Part shown: positions 46,331 to 58,557 of the stretch, one piece after another
Numbering within the stretch: position 1 is the first letter of the stretch
Layout: every line of letters begins with the position of its first letter
DNA from: Mortierella sp. BCC40632
Taxonomy: Eukaryota > Mortierellomycota > Mortierellomycetes > Mortierellales > Mortierellaceae
DNA length: 64,000 nt
NCBI GenBank assembly: GCA_011634665.1
Contig: WAEK01000019.1
Location: 806,001 to 870,000, forward strand
Direction: 5' to 3'
The notes under the pieces: model-generated
What the model saw: only the letters and a program-made list of their open reading frames with translations
What the model was told of the DNA's origin: nothing
Databases searched by the model: none
Made by a program: the position numbers and the translations under genes

Positions 46331-48869
46331 TTTTCACAGCATTGTATACTGAGCTTTTTTGTTCCCAAGGCAACTCAAGACTGGCAACCCGTTTTGTGTC
46401 ACTGTGTCCGCTTCTCTCACAGCGGAATCAGTGTGTCTAAGTTGTCGTAGCGAGGTCAAATGAGTGGTACACAACTTTGGACTAGCGTACACCATAAGCG
46501 TCTATTTTCTATGGGTATTGTCAATTTCTATTGACTCTTTGACGCGTCAACAAGTACAATGAGTGTGGCAGCCAAACCTTCATAACAACGCTACTTTTTT
46601 TTTATCCTTCGACCTTTATTTCATATGTTTTTGTTTTCCGTAATGAAACTGTTGATAGCAAAGGATATCTCCCCACTGCTACTCTGTCAGCTGAATGATG
46701 TGAAGTTCCTTAATAATACTAAAGTAGACACACACATCTTTGGAATGCTTTGGAAACCAAAAGTGTGGGTGATTTCCCGTCTTGTTCGACATTTCTAGAG
46801 TTTGCTTTACTTTCTATTTTTGATCGTTGCCTTGACTCACATTGCCACTAACTTTCTCACCGAGTCGTCTCAGTCATTTCTTTCTCTCAACATGCTACTC
46901 CATGCCATTTCAACCGCTCCTCCTCTACCACTATTTGTGAAAACACAAGATCGCGAGCAGAGATATTCTACAGCTTCCATGAGCTATCGAAAACCGGCAA
47001 GGCTGCCTTGCTGTCTGTTTCAGAGGCGAGTATGCTTCAATGATTAGGCAAGACATCAGAAAAGATTCGAAGCCGCTTGCTTTTCAACCGTCCAACTTCT
47101 AGCATACTGGAATGAACGCTCTTGCTCGTTTGTGAATAGTATTGCTTAGCAAGACTGATTCAGAAGTGCATAAAGGGTCATCTGAACAAAATTCAAAATG
47201 ACCTGTTGATGCCATTGACTACATGAGACAGTAAACCGAATACCACCTCTGCCTTCCTCTTGAAGGGCTAAAAGAAACACTCCATGACCAGTTCCTAGGC
47301 CTGATGAATCTATTGCTGATCACCCTTTTCTGTACTCTTCGACGTGACCCAAAGTTGAGTAGGTGGATGCTTACCAAACGCACTCTTAAAGCACATCTTT
47401 AGGAAATTGATGAACTCAAGACACACCTGTAACTATGGTACCTGAGTCAGGCACAGCTGGTGTATTTAGGTGAGTCGAGCCAAGGCGGGAGCGCTGCTGT
47501 GCAGGATTATGCGTAGTCGACGATCAGCACCCCAGTTTCCGTGACATTCCATTTTGCTCAAGGAAAGAGACTCTCTGTCATGGCACTGTTTTTTCCTATC
47601 GCGGATTCATTGAGAAATCGCTGGCAAGATTTCAACCATTTCCAGCTTTACGTTGCCATTGCGAATCCGCCTCCTCCTCTTCCTTCAGCTTTGGCCTATG
47701 ACGAACAGTGTTTTCTTCATGGATATCGAGCGAGTTCATATGAGCACAATGGCTAAAGACACTATTCATTCCCGAGGAGTCCCTATAACTCGCTTACCTT
47801 CTTACTATCCCCCATGCCCAATCTAATATGAGCCAAGATTCAGCCTGGCCAAGAGATGGATACCACCTCATGCCGATCTGGAACACTGAGTTTTGCCAGA
47901 AGAGACGCTCAACCTTGATTTCCGAGAGCATCCACGAGCCACCTCCACCAGCATGTTTTCTCATAGCGGGTATGGTGAAGAGGTTTTTGCAACTCCCCCC
48001 CCCCCTGTTGATAAAGTGACCGAGGTGACACGTAGAGTCACTGAATGTCCCCACCTGACTCAGGAGTGGCTAGAATGCGGCCTTCAGCATACAGCAGCTG
48101 CCTCTGATCAAGAATGTTGGGTGTGATAACGGCGAAGATGTCTCAAGCTGGCAACCATCCTTGTCCTTCAAAGTTAACGAGCCGGGCGGGGCCGTTCTTT
48201 CCGGATACTGATGTGGATATCGAAGAGGGAAGGAAGCTCAATAGGTGGTTTTGTGGAGAGTACCTATGTTTCGGTGGAAGGCGGAGGCAGAGACGGAGGC
48301 GGACTCGCAGGGATCAGATAGTAGGTCATTTGCGATGTAAAGGACAATCATCGGGGAGATATGGCTCGCACTGCTTGGCAGGCAGGCTTGTGAGACCTAT
48401 CAGGAAAGAGGATTACCAGCGCGGAAGAGGGGGGCATGCTGACCAAGACGCGTCTTACTAACTCCATAGGAGGGGAAGGAAGAAAGGACAAATAGCTCGC
48501 CATGAACAATATCACGCGCATTGACTGTCAAGGATTTGGTACAGTTCACTTGTTTTTGTTTTTCAAAGTGTAATCTTTGACAGTAGGTTTGTGCTTAGTT
48601 GGACCATTCCATCGAGAAGCCTGCCCAAATTGACCTATGTGCGACTGACTCCTTCAGACTAAAGTCAAATTTGATTGCAAGGCATAGTATGTGCAGTGCT
48701 CATTTCATGAATCCTTTGTTCACAAATCTACTTGCGATGGTCTGGGAGAGGCTCTTCTTAGGCGAGCCAAGAAGTCCAACAAATTTCGGAATAGACAGTT
48801 GGCTAGAGGGTGAGAGTTCTTCAAATCCAAAAGAAAATTCGTGCGATCAATACTTTTAGTTCAATCCGA
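46331..48869. other. Spacer between the two LRR paralogues
   Basis: 2.5 kb of ordinary-complexity sequence. Short open frames (for example 46802-47047, 47541-47756 and 48114-48461 on plus) have no recognisable domain and are unlikely to be genes. I see no LTR, terminal repeat or RT fragment here. Confidence 0.45.
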
Positions 48870-51800
48870 TCAAACAATTATTTGACATTGAGGACTAGAC
48901 AACGCCCGAGCTCTTTTTTTAGTGATCAAGTTGTACATCAGGTTCAAAGTTGCCAGAGTCGAGTTAGACTTGAGTGCCTCAGACAGCGCTTGAGCTCCTT
49001 TGTCACCGATCGAGTTGTACCTCAAGTCCAAAGTGGTCAAAGTCGAGTTAGATTTAAGTGCTTTTGACAATGCCTGCGTTCCATTGTATCCGATCGAGTT
49101 ATTTGCCAAGTTCAAATTGGTCAAAGTCGAGTTGGACTTGAGTGCCTCAAACAGTACCCGAGCTCCGTTGTCACCGATCGAGTTACTCTCCAGGATCAGG
49201 GTATCCAGAGTCGAGTTAGATTTGAGCGCTTCAGACAACGCCCGAGCTCCGTTGTCACCGATCGAGTTACTCTCCAAGTTTATATTGGTCAGAGTCGAGT
49301 TGGATTTAAGTGCCTCAGACAGTGCCTGGGATCCGTTGGATCCGGTCGAGTTGCGCCTCAAGTTCAAAGTGGTCAGAGTCGAGTTGGACCTGAGTGCCTC
49401 AGACAGCGCCTGAGCTCCTTTGGATTCAATTGAGTTGCCCTCCAGGTCCAAAGTGGTCAGAGTCGAGTTAGACTTGAGTACCTCTGACAACGCCTGAGTT
49501 CCGATGTCACCGATCGAGCTGTACCTCAAGTTCAGAGTGGTGAGAGTCAAGTTGGATTTAAGTGTCTCAGATAGCGCCAGAGCCCCGTTTAGTCCGATCA
49601 AGCTGTAACTCAAATCCAAGAAGGTCATAGTCGAGTTATATTTGAGGGCCTCGGACAGAGCCTGAGCTCCAGAGGATCTGATCGAGTTGTACGTCAAGTT
49701 CAAAGTGGTTAGAGTCGAGTTGGATTTGAGTGCTTCAGACAGCGCCCAAGCTCCGTTGTCACCGATCGAGTTGTATTCCAAGTTCAAAGTGGTCAAAGCC
49801 GAGTTGGATTTGAGTGCGTCAGACAGCGCTTGAGCTCCGTTGGATCCGATCGAGTTATTCGCCAAGTTCAAAGTGGACAGAGCCGAGTTGCTTATGAGTG
49901 TCTCAGAGAGCGCCTGAGCTCCGTTGTCACCGATCGAATTTTTTTCCAGGTTCAGAGTGGTCAGAGTCAAGTTGGACTTGAGCGCCTCAGACAGTACCTG
50001 AGCCCCGTTGTCACCGATTGAGTAGTTCTCCAAGTTCAAAATGGTGAGAATCGAGTTGGATCTGAGTGCATCTGCTAGAAACTCAAATTTCATCCCCGTC
50101 GTTGCAATACATTGTAACTCACAGAACATTTTGCATGCATTGGTGGTGTTTTCCCAGGGAGGCCTGAGAAGATCAATACATTTTTCCGATAACACAATAT
50201 GAAGTTGTTTCATAAAAGGGAGATCTTGGATTCGGGAAAAGATGTCATTTGTTGTGGATGTCCAAAATAGTTTATCAGTGGCGCCAATTCGGAACTCTCG
50301 GATATCGAGTCGAAGATTCCTCACTGCTGCATTCTGAAGCGCCTTCTCTAATCCGTCCAGATCGCGTTTCGTGCACTCCCAATCGAATGTCACCATGAGT
50401 TCGAAGACTCCTGTGGCGTTGCGGAGAGCCTTGTAAAATTCCTCGGAAGAGATCCTAGATTTCAGATTAATTTCGATTCTTCCAAGTTGCTCCTCAAATT
50501 TCCCACCAGCCAATTCAACTACATTATGGAGATTCTTGGAGTACGTCTCTTGGTATCCGGATTGGTAGTGGTGGCGACAGACCCATTTGACATGACCCTC
50601 CGAGGTCGTCATTCGATAGAGATTCCCAAAGAGATTCTTCTCATCCGATGTTTTCAAGAATGATCCCAGCTGGCGTAGCTCAACTCCCTCCAAACCTTTG
50701 GCATCTCTCAGATAACTGACCAGGGTTTGGTGTGTCAGTTCCGCTTGTGATGGAGTGCCGATGACCTGCTCTGATGACAATGCTTGAAGTTTGGTGACTT
50801 GAGTGTTGATGCACTCCAGTGAGTAGTTGATCCCTGCTGTGACTGCCTCGACAGACTGTTTAATATTGTCGGCCAGATCGGCAATCTTAAGACTAGCCAA
50901 GGTGGGAACAGCATGACCGGCGATATTTGTAGCAAACTTGACTGCCTCCAACATCAACAAGAGAAACGGACCATATTTCTTGAAAAACCTGGTTGGCTCA
51001 CGGAGAAGATATTCATTGTGTTTGGATAGATGAGGGTGGTGTGGCGCCGACATCCTGCTATTGTTGGCTTCGGTATGCTTGCCACACTCACAAATGAAAT
51101 ACAGCCGGAACTTCGTTCTGAACCAGTTGGCAGGATTGAACTGTGTCGACTCTTCAGGATCAGGCAACACAACAAACAACCGGGGAATTGGATACTCAGC
51201 CAGCTCCAACTGCTGTGTCAAGATGGCCTCAGCCTTACCCTGGATTAGTTTTAACCGGTCGTCCATCCGTTTTAGCATCTCGGCTATCTCCTGAACATTC
51301 TGTTGAGTCGAGGCACCTTGGTTGTGGAGTCCTTGTAGCATTTCAATGGCTGTCCTCTGAAAATCAGGGGCGGGCTCTAATTCCAGAGCCAACTTTGAAG
51401 AAATCAGCGACAAGAGTGCCTCTCGAGTCAATGACTCTCCAGAATTGCGAGCCTTCTCGATGGTGGCAACTGCAGAAATAAGCTGGTTCTGGATATGAGT
51501 GGTGTTTCCTCTGATCAGGATTCTTTGGCGTGGCTCAATAGAAGTGAAAAGTTCTGTTGCGGAGGTATTGTCAGGCACGGGCTCAGTTGGTGTTTTGGCG
51601 AGGACCAGTGAAGGACCGCGATTCAACTCATTGGAGCTGCGACGATTTGGACTGGTTGGAGCTTTTGAGATAGCCAGAGCATCTACATTGGTATCATTGG
51701 TGGCAGAAGACAGAAAAACATCCAGGACTACATCTGGATAGTACTTGATACGGTGAGGCTCGATCCTGTAAAAGTTAATCATGTCGATCAGTCTAGTTGC

Positions 51801-52037
51801 CCTTCTCTATCTTGCTCCAATGAGTTGAGTCAACACTTGCACCATCTTCTATTACCTGACTTGGTTTGAGTCTCTAAGTGGTTTAACGAGGGAACCGCTG
51901 TTCTGGAGGTACACAGCTCTTGGAAAGACTAGTGTGATGTCTTCCCAATATATAACCTTCTGTCCATCGATGATATCAACCTCAATGGCTTTGATGTCTT
52001 CTGTCCCAATAATACGAAACAATTGAGACTCTACCAT
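48870..52037 (-). CDS. LRR protein 2, tandem paralogue of LRR protein 1
   Basis: Exon 1 52037-51856 and exon 2 51765-48870, with the intron in the identical place and phase as LRR gene 1, giving 1,025 residues. The same order is present: N-terminal segment (FRIIGTEDIK, GQKVIYWEDI, RIKYYPDVVLDVF), variable linker, conserved middle block (RLYFICECGKHTEANN, HLSKHNEYLLREPTRFFKKY), then 14 LRRs of 28 residues. Identity to paralogue 1 is very high in the middle block and low in the linker. The two missing repeats account for the length difference. The coding frame is intact. Both copies end in a short Cys-containing tail after the last repeat. Confidence 0.85.
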
Positions 52038-52260
52038 TTCTTCACTCTAGGTCTCCTTACTGTAGATGGACGAGAGAGTGGCGTGAGAATGTGTGGGATA
52101 GAAAAAAAAAATCGTGGGCAAGTGTGAAAGTGAAGAGAAGATGAGCTGAAAAAGTCAAGTTTTGGGCAATTCACTCCATCACGTGTACATGCTTGCGTGT
52201 TCAGAGAAAGGGGTCTGAGGAAGGGAAACTGTCAAACAATGGACAAGGTGTTCCTTTGTT
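52038..52260 (-). promoter_or_regulatory. Upstream block of LRR gene 2, shared with LRR gene 1
   Basis: CACGTG at 52180-52185 lies 143 bp before the start within the same TCCATCACGTGTACATG word as upstream of LRR gene 1. The stretch between palindrome and start has lost about 44 bp relative to copy 1. Confidence 0.6.
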
Positions 52261-52639
52261 CAATTGAATTTGACCATCATCATTAATCTCTATCTTGTGC
52301 CACCTTTGATAGTCTGTGAACTGCCTGACTAGAGGCTTCAGGATTTGAATTTTCTGAATAGAGGACCACGTCAATTTTTCAGTAGTCTAAGAACTACTTC
52401 CAGAGGATGAGATAGCTTTGTGATCCCTGTAGTAACGCTGCCATAGCTGAGCCGCCAATATTAGGTGTTAGTTCTAGCATATTCTTAGGGTGTTTGAGAT
52501 AGAATGCAGGAGCTTGTTCTTCGGGTCAGTGATGCCCAATCAACCTTAAGATTTTGGGTCCAGATTGTGGCCCATCTTTAGGCTAAAAACGGTAGGCAAA
52601 TTTCCGTGTCGCCTATCGCACTTTCTTGAACCATGTCCT

Positions 52640-53319
52640 GGTAGGTTGGTTTACTCATAGTATGTTATATCTTTGACAGTCCCAAGGAGTTGACAGAAAG
52701 CGCCCTTCCAATGATTAATAGGGACCGTTGCGAGTGGATGCTGAAGCACTTCACGATTTTCTCCAAGGCTTTATCGGAGTACTGTTGAACGTGTCTTTCA
52801 CATATTGGAACCGGGCAACCCAAGTAACGCAGAAAATTAGGATTTGTCGAGTCCTGTCAGTCGAGTCCTGTCAGTCGATAGATGTCTATTTAACATCTGT
52901 AACAAGGTCTTCACCTTTGTATCTGTTGCCTCGCAGTATCTCTCCAGTAGTTGTTGCAGCGCTGTCCATTCCTGGGTTGAATTCAGGAATGTCAAAGGTT
53001 GTCAGCATACGCCAAGAGCTTGATGGGTTTCTCTGAAGCTGGGAGGGCATATCCTCTGAGACGAGAGTCTAGGAGGATAGTGTGTTATCTTGTCAGTGTA
53101 CGGGAGTGAGTAAGGCGGTGTTCTTTATTACAACTTTCTGGGTTAAATAAAAAAAGGTAAAAGCCTCTAGTCAGGTACTTCGATTATCGCCTGACTAGAT
53201 TGAAACCTGGGAGAGAGAGAGGAATGCGATACTGAAGAGAGGGTCTCCTTGCCTCAGTCCTCTTCTTTGATCAAAAGGCTTTGTAAGGTGTTTGTTGATA
53301 TTCAGAGCAATCTTGGTGC

Positions 53320-53354
<35 letters not shown>

Positions 53355-53680
53355 TACTGATTCAGTCGACGAAGGATGGTCGAAAGCCGAAGGCTAATAG
53401 TGTCTCCTTAGGTGCTCTGGATGGATTCTGTCGCGTGCCTTCTCCTGATCCAACAAAAGTCCCACCTGCCATTCTTGAGTTCGGCGACAGTGGTCAATTA
53501 TTCCCGAGAGAGCTAGTCCACTGTCTGCGATGAGTCTTCCCGCCACAAAGCCAGACTGGTACGTTGTTATGAGGTACTTTAGGCATGACCGGAGTCTGTT
53601 CGTAAGGAGCTTTGTAAACAGTTTGGCGTCGCAGTTGATTAGAGTTAATGGTCTCCAGTTGGAATCGTTATTGTGTTTGA
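52640..53680 (-). pseudogene. LINE (non-LTR retrotransposon) reverse transcriptase, decayed
   Basis: Reading down the minus strand, RT motifs appear in order: NWRPLTLINCDAKLFTKLL (about 53655-53600), YQSGFVAGRLIAD (about 53560-53522), GLLLDQEKARDR (about 53465-53430), LAFGFRPSFVD (about 53395-53363), DQRRGLRQGDPLFS (about 53275-53234), LLAYADNL (about 53020-52995) and the thumb motif RYLGCPV with SIHSQRSLLIIGRALSVNS (about 52830-52690). The catalytic YADD is YADN. Stops and frame changes occur after HLRRHY, after YADN and elsewhere. A 31-base T run (minus strand) interrupts the sequence just before the GTKIALN segment. The element is dead. The endonuclease domain is not visible upstream. Confidence 0.85.
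53321..53351 (+). repeat. 31-A run inside the dead reverse transcriptase
   Basis: On the minus (coding) strand it is a T run placed where the protein would read Leu-Phe-Phe before GTKIALN, so it looks like expansion of a short coding T tract. Confidence 0.85.
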
Positions 53681-53913
53681 GAAAAATGTAAACTCGGGGT
53701 AAGGTATGTTTGGTGAGATGCGATCATTCTTTTATTTTTTCTGGGCACAGGGCCTGTATTTATACTGGCCCTGAGCAGTCCGCCTATAAACGTCTCCTTG
53801 TCTATCAATTTTAGGTTCCTATTGCTTTTACTAGATATACAAATGTTGATCTACAACACCGGTCTTGGGGCGAATCTTGTGAGTGCCCCTTACATTCAAT
53901 GTGGCTATTTTAG

Positions 53914-54440
53914 TCATGAGAATTGTCCGAGTCTTGAGCGAGTAGACCTCGTCGATCGAATGGATGCTGGTTTGGTTGTCTCTAGTTGAGTCTCCTTTTG
54001 TTTTTTGTAGGGACTCGTGAAAAGACTTCCGAACTTGGTGATAGGATTGGTGGTAACTTTGTTAACAATTGTGCTTGGTTGCTTTCTGGGTGTAGTTGAT
54101 TTGTTGGTGTTGTTGGACTTGGAACTTGTCACGCTTTTCATGCTGGCCGCAGCGGACTCGTTTGTCTTGAAGCTATTGTTTGAGCTGGCTGTAGGGCTGC
54201 CATTGTCGATCTCATCCCTGTCCTGCTGTCCAGGTGTGAGACCAAAAATAGAGTCCTCATTCTCTAGGATATCCTGGGTGCTCGGAATAGTGAAGATTGG
54301 AAAAGGCTGCAGCTCTTGCTCCTCCTCTTCTTCCATTATCTCGATGGCCTGAAGCAAGTCACTATTTATGTTGGGGGAGTCATAGGGCTCCTCCAGATCT
54401 TCGATATTTGGTGTGTTATCCTTTGGGATGCCGTGTAGGG
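53914..54440 (-). pseudogene. Acidic then basic open frame between LINE ORF1-like and RT parts
   Basis: The minus frame is open from about 54440 to 53914. It starts acidic (LEEPYDSPN, EIMEEEEEQE) and ends Ser/Thr/Lys-rich (SKSNNTNKSTTPRKQPST). It lies between the zinc-knuckle segment and the RT segment on the same strand, so it is probably part of the LINE, perhaps the end of ORF1. There is no recognisable domain, and it could also be an unrelated small gene. Confidence 0.4.
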
Positions 54441-55149
54441 TCTAAGGACAGATGCTTCTAATCAATAACTACTCTTCTTTTCCCTCATAGAAATGCGAAC
54501 CAAGTGGAGGCGTACTGAAGACTTACAAAGGACAGGTACGGAAAACTACAGAAGGGACTGAGGGACAGCGACAGCTACGAGAGGACTGCCTTTGACTCTA
54601 ACTATTCTATGAATGCATAAAGGGAGGAATGAGATAGCTATCAATAAACGGGATCTTGAGGCATGAATCCAATGCGGATCAAACTGGGATGGGTCCGTAA
54701 AGTCCTCGCATAGTGATCAAAGGAATCTTGCAAGAATGGCCACCGAAGGAGAGCCATTCAGGGAGCATTCTTCATCCGATCTTTTACTTTTCACCGAGTC
54801 TCATACTTACAGCTGGGGTAGCACCGTTAATTGGAAATGGCTCTTGGGTCCTGCCTTTTCTTTCAAAAGGAATCGAGGAAACAATACTGCAGATCTGTTC
54901 AGGGTAGCTGGAGATGGAGACTGATTCAGTATGGGAGAGTGAAAAGATAATAGATCATGATCTTGATCGAGGTCTTGGGCTCGGTCAATACCATATGGAC
55001 AGCGCGACAAGGGCAATTGCTAAAGCAAATGAACTTGTAGACTAGAGGAAAGAAAGCTGCTTTATTAGATAAGGGGGGGAGAACCGCTTTTATATCCCCC
55101 AGATTGGAAGACTGGGGGATCGTATTTACTACACTGCATCGGGCGGTTG

Positions 55150-55600
55150 AAGGCCTTCACGAGTCGCAGCCCTCCGATCTCGTTCTCAAAAACGAGCACA
55201 GTCCTGTGCCCTGTGGCCATTGTTTTGACATTGGGCACAACGGAGGGAGAGTCGGTTGGGAGAATATGTGACCGTGTGTCCCTGCTTCTTGCAGAAGGGG
55301 CAAGATGGCTTGCCGTCTAGGTTGAAGGTTAGGTGGCAGTAATCCCACAGCTCAGCGAGTACTACTGAGTCCTGCTCCAGGGGCTCTTTGCCAGACTCAA
55401 TGTTGATGAAGACAAAGGCTCCTCCGGTGTGGGTGGGGGATTGAAGAGGTGGACCGGGCGGTCGTGCGTTCGGGGGGGCTGCGTACTTAATAGCATGTCC
55501 GCGGGCCTAAGGAAAGATCTCTTTTTTTTTTTTTTCTGGACACAAAAGGACTTTTCAACGTTGGGGAGATGGTGTAGCAAAAGTCCAAGCTCCAAGGAAC
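55150..55600 (-). pseudogene. LINE ORF1-like zinc-knuckle fragment
   Basis: The minus strand encodes two Cys/His knuckles, CPFCKKQGHTVT (about 55300-55265) and CAQCQNNGHRAQDC (CX2CX4HX4C, about 55240-55197), preceded by text ending in WDYCHLTFNLDGKPS. Tandem knuckles of this kind are typical of the nucleic-acid-binding ORF1 of fungal and plant LINEs. Strand and order (ORF1 upstream of RT) agree with one element running from about 55.6 to 52.6 kb. Upstream frames are broken. Confidence 0.7.
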
Positions 55601-58503
55601 TAACAAACCCTTAACAAAGCTAGACTAAACCTAGCCATCCGTCCTTGCACCATGTCTCCTCTCTACCAAATGCGCCTGCGCGTTTGTCGCTGTTGTTACT
55701 TCTACTATACCTCCTAGATTCCATAGCATAAATAGAGAACCTTCTTCATTAAAGGCGAACCAAAAAGAACCTTGACCTCTGACTGTTGTAGAGAGGTAAT
55801 GAAGAGATGGAGAGAAAGACTAGGAGGCATTGAGCAAAAGTAGAAGGTTCCTGATTCAGGGTCGCATAGTGGAGTTTTGCATCATTCAGCCAACACATCT
55901 ATATCAACCACTCCTTTACTTGTCATTAGTGTATTCCTCTTCTTGCCTTCTTCCCGGACCTCTCATGTACACAGCCTTCTTGAGTAACTTTGCCTGCTAC
56001 CTGGGGGGGAGGGAGGGTAATCCTAGCCTGATCTAGCCAAATTCAACTCATAGCTGGGAACTACTCAGAACAAATTACAGAGTCTTGACTACAGAACAAA
56101 AGCGATTCAAGATCTCGTTTTTTTGTAAGACCGTACAGCAATCCTTGTAAGTGGCCTTGACGAAACGAGGCAAAGCGAGCTATCAAATCACTCGTTGAGA
56201 AACATCGCTCTCCTCCCTTCCCGCCTCTCGACCAACAACTTGGTGCGGTTCTAAAAAAAATATTCTTTTGAATATGACATGGAAAGTCGGGCGCTAAAAA
56301 AAAATCAGAGTCCTTGACAAAGGCGACCTTGACCAGGCCAAATCCAACACATCCCTTTTAACTCTCAGTGTCATAGCAATGAAGAAAGAACCAACCCAAC
56401 CGGGCCTAAAAAAGTCACAGACACATCACAGACAGATGCCACTGATTCTATTTGCCGCCAATTCTCTTTCTTGTTGTCCAATGTTAATGCCACTGTCGCA
56501 TCCAGTCAAGACGGACAGAGAGAGAATACAAGAAAAAAAAAAAAAAAGAGGGGGAGACCAATAGATGACTATGGCTTTCAATAGTTTTATTGATAGGTTT
56601 GAAACTGCCCACGGCTCTGTTTTCGGAAAGAGTGATAATGCAATAGTGTTGAATGTTATAAGATCTACATGTCATGGTTGATAATCCCAAATGTAGATCA
56701 ATTCAAATGTCCCTTTGTTGAAGCCCTGCTTTTGGGGGGACGCTGCCATTGTTCCTATTGGAGTGGTGCGATGTAGGACAAGGCTCATTTCATGTGTCAA
56801 GACAAAGGGTAAGACTCGTCTTCAGGGACAAGGAGGGAAAGACAAAGAATTTATTATTCATATTATTACAGACTAGGGTTCCTAGAGGACGCGTCAGTGC
56901 GTCCTTTTATATTCTAACTGTCAGTCACACACAATGAACCCAGGCTCACTGTTCTTTGACTTAGTCAGGACAATTCTTGTAGACGTTTGTGATCACCTAC
57001 CAGGTCTGATTGTTACGATCAAGCTAGTTAACCAAAATATTCAAGTCAGCTGAGGCGTTGGTGTGGGAGGGGTTTTTTTAACACTTTCTCCTCTTTCATA
57101 TTTCCGACCGTCGCAGTCTAGTATTTATTATCCAATATGGGGTTTCTAGCATCCAATATCTAATACTAGTGTCCCGTATCGAGCTTCGAGTGTCCAATCG
57201 AGTATCCACTGTCTAATTCTTACCATTCAGCATTTAATGCATAGTGTCTGACAGTGTTTGGTACCTTGCAATTATCTCTTTTTCTTTTCCTCTAGAGTTC
57301 TGTCTTGCTGATAACTGACCTTTTCCGATGCTATTCATCTCGTATTGCCGGCTGACAGTTGTGCAATGAGCATTTTGCGGACGGACAAAATGGGGAATGT
57401 GGGATGATTGAAAGGCTATTGATTTTATTTTTTTTGAAAAAAAAAAAAAAAAAAAAAAAACGGTCTAGGGAGGTCAGCGAATCAGAGCTAGAGTGAGAAA
57501 GTAATAGGCAGAGAGTGAGAAAGATGCGCAGTCAACAGGGAGAAATGGAGAGAAGCGAGAGTAAGAAAAATAGAGAGAGAGGGAAGAGTGAAGCGGGAGA
57601 GAAGAAGAAAAGAAAGAGCAAGGGAAGGAGGGGATAAGATCCCATGCCATTTTTTTCTTTCTTTACTCCCTCCAAAGAAGGCACATTATGTCCCTTTGCG
57701 CAGAGGAGGAAGAAGAGGAGAGAGAGAGAGAAAGCGGCTGTAGAACTCTAGGACACTGCCTGTAATACCTTTCTGTATCAATTGAATTTTAGTGTGCACG
57801 TGTGTCTTTGTGAACGTACATCCACCAAGCGAGAGTGAATGGTGTATGGAAACTAGCGCAATTGAAAGGACACGGTGTGGGAGAGAGAAAGAGAAATAGA
57901 GAGAGAGAGACGATAGTTGAACGCTCTCCGTCGTGTGGGACCTGTTCCTCTTCTCGTCTCTCTCTTTTATGCAGAAAGTGGGGTGATTTTCCGATTGAGA
58001 CACTGATGGTTACTTGATACGGTCTCGCAAGACCAAATCAAGCAACAAAGCCCGTTTTTTCCTTTTTCTCTCTCTCTCTCTCTCTCTCTCTTATGATTCT
58101 CCACTGTCTCGCAATAGTTGCTAGGACCCGCGTTTTTTGTTGCGTTGGGAATGCAAAAGCGAGAGAGAGGATAAGTTTGCCGAGTGGTATCCTTCTTTTT
58201 TCCCCTCCTTTCTTGGCAGTGCGCAGAAGCGAAGAGCGGGTTTGTGAGAGAGAGCATTTAGAAAAAAAGAAAAATAGGGCCATTTTGCAGGCCAGAGGGG
58301 TGGGCTGATCTGGGCGAAATTCATCGAGTGGACAGGGAAGAAGAGGGGGTGGAGGAGACTTGATCTGATAAGGCATCGGGTCAGTCCGTGGTCTCCTTGT
58401 ATTTGTGTGTGTGTGTGCATAAGCGTGTGTGCCCATGTGTAGTGTGAACATGATGAAGCCATGGGAGAGAGAGAGGGAAAGGAGGAAACAAGAATTTGGC
58501 TGT

Positions 58504-58557
<54 letters not shown>

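Noticed and set aside
48114..48461. 115-residue Arg-rich plus-strand frame as a retroelement nucleocapsid
   Set aside because: There are no Cys/His knuckles, no neighbouring RT on this strand, and the Arg run comes from a GGA/GCG-type tract.
42728..52037. NACHT or NB-ARC NTPase domain in the LRR proteins
   Set aside because: I searched both proteins for a P-loop and Walker B-like acidic motif between the N-terminal segment and the LRRs and found none.
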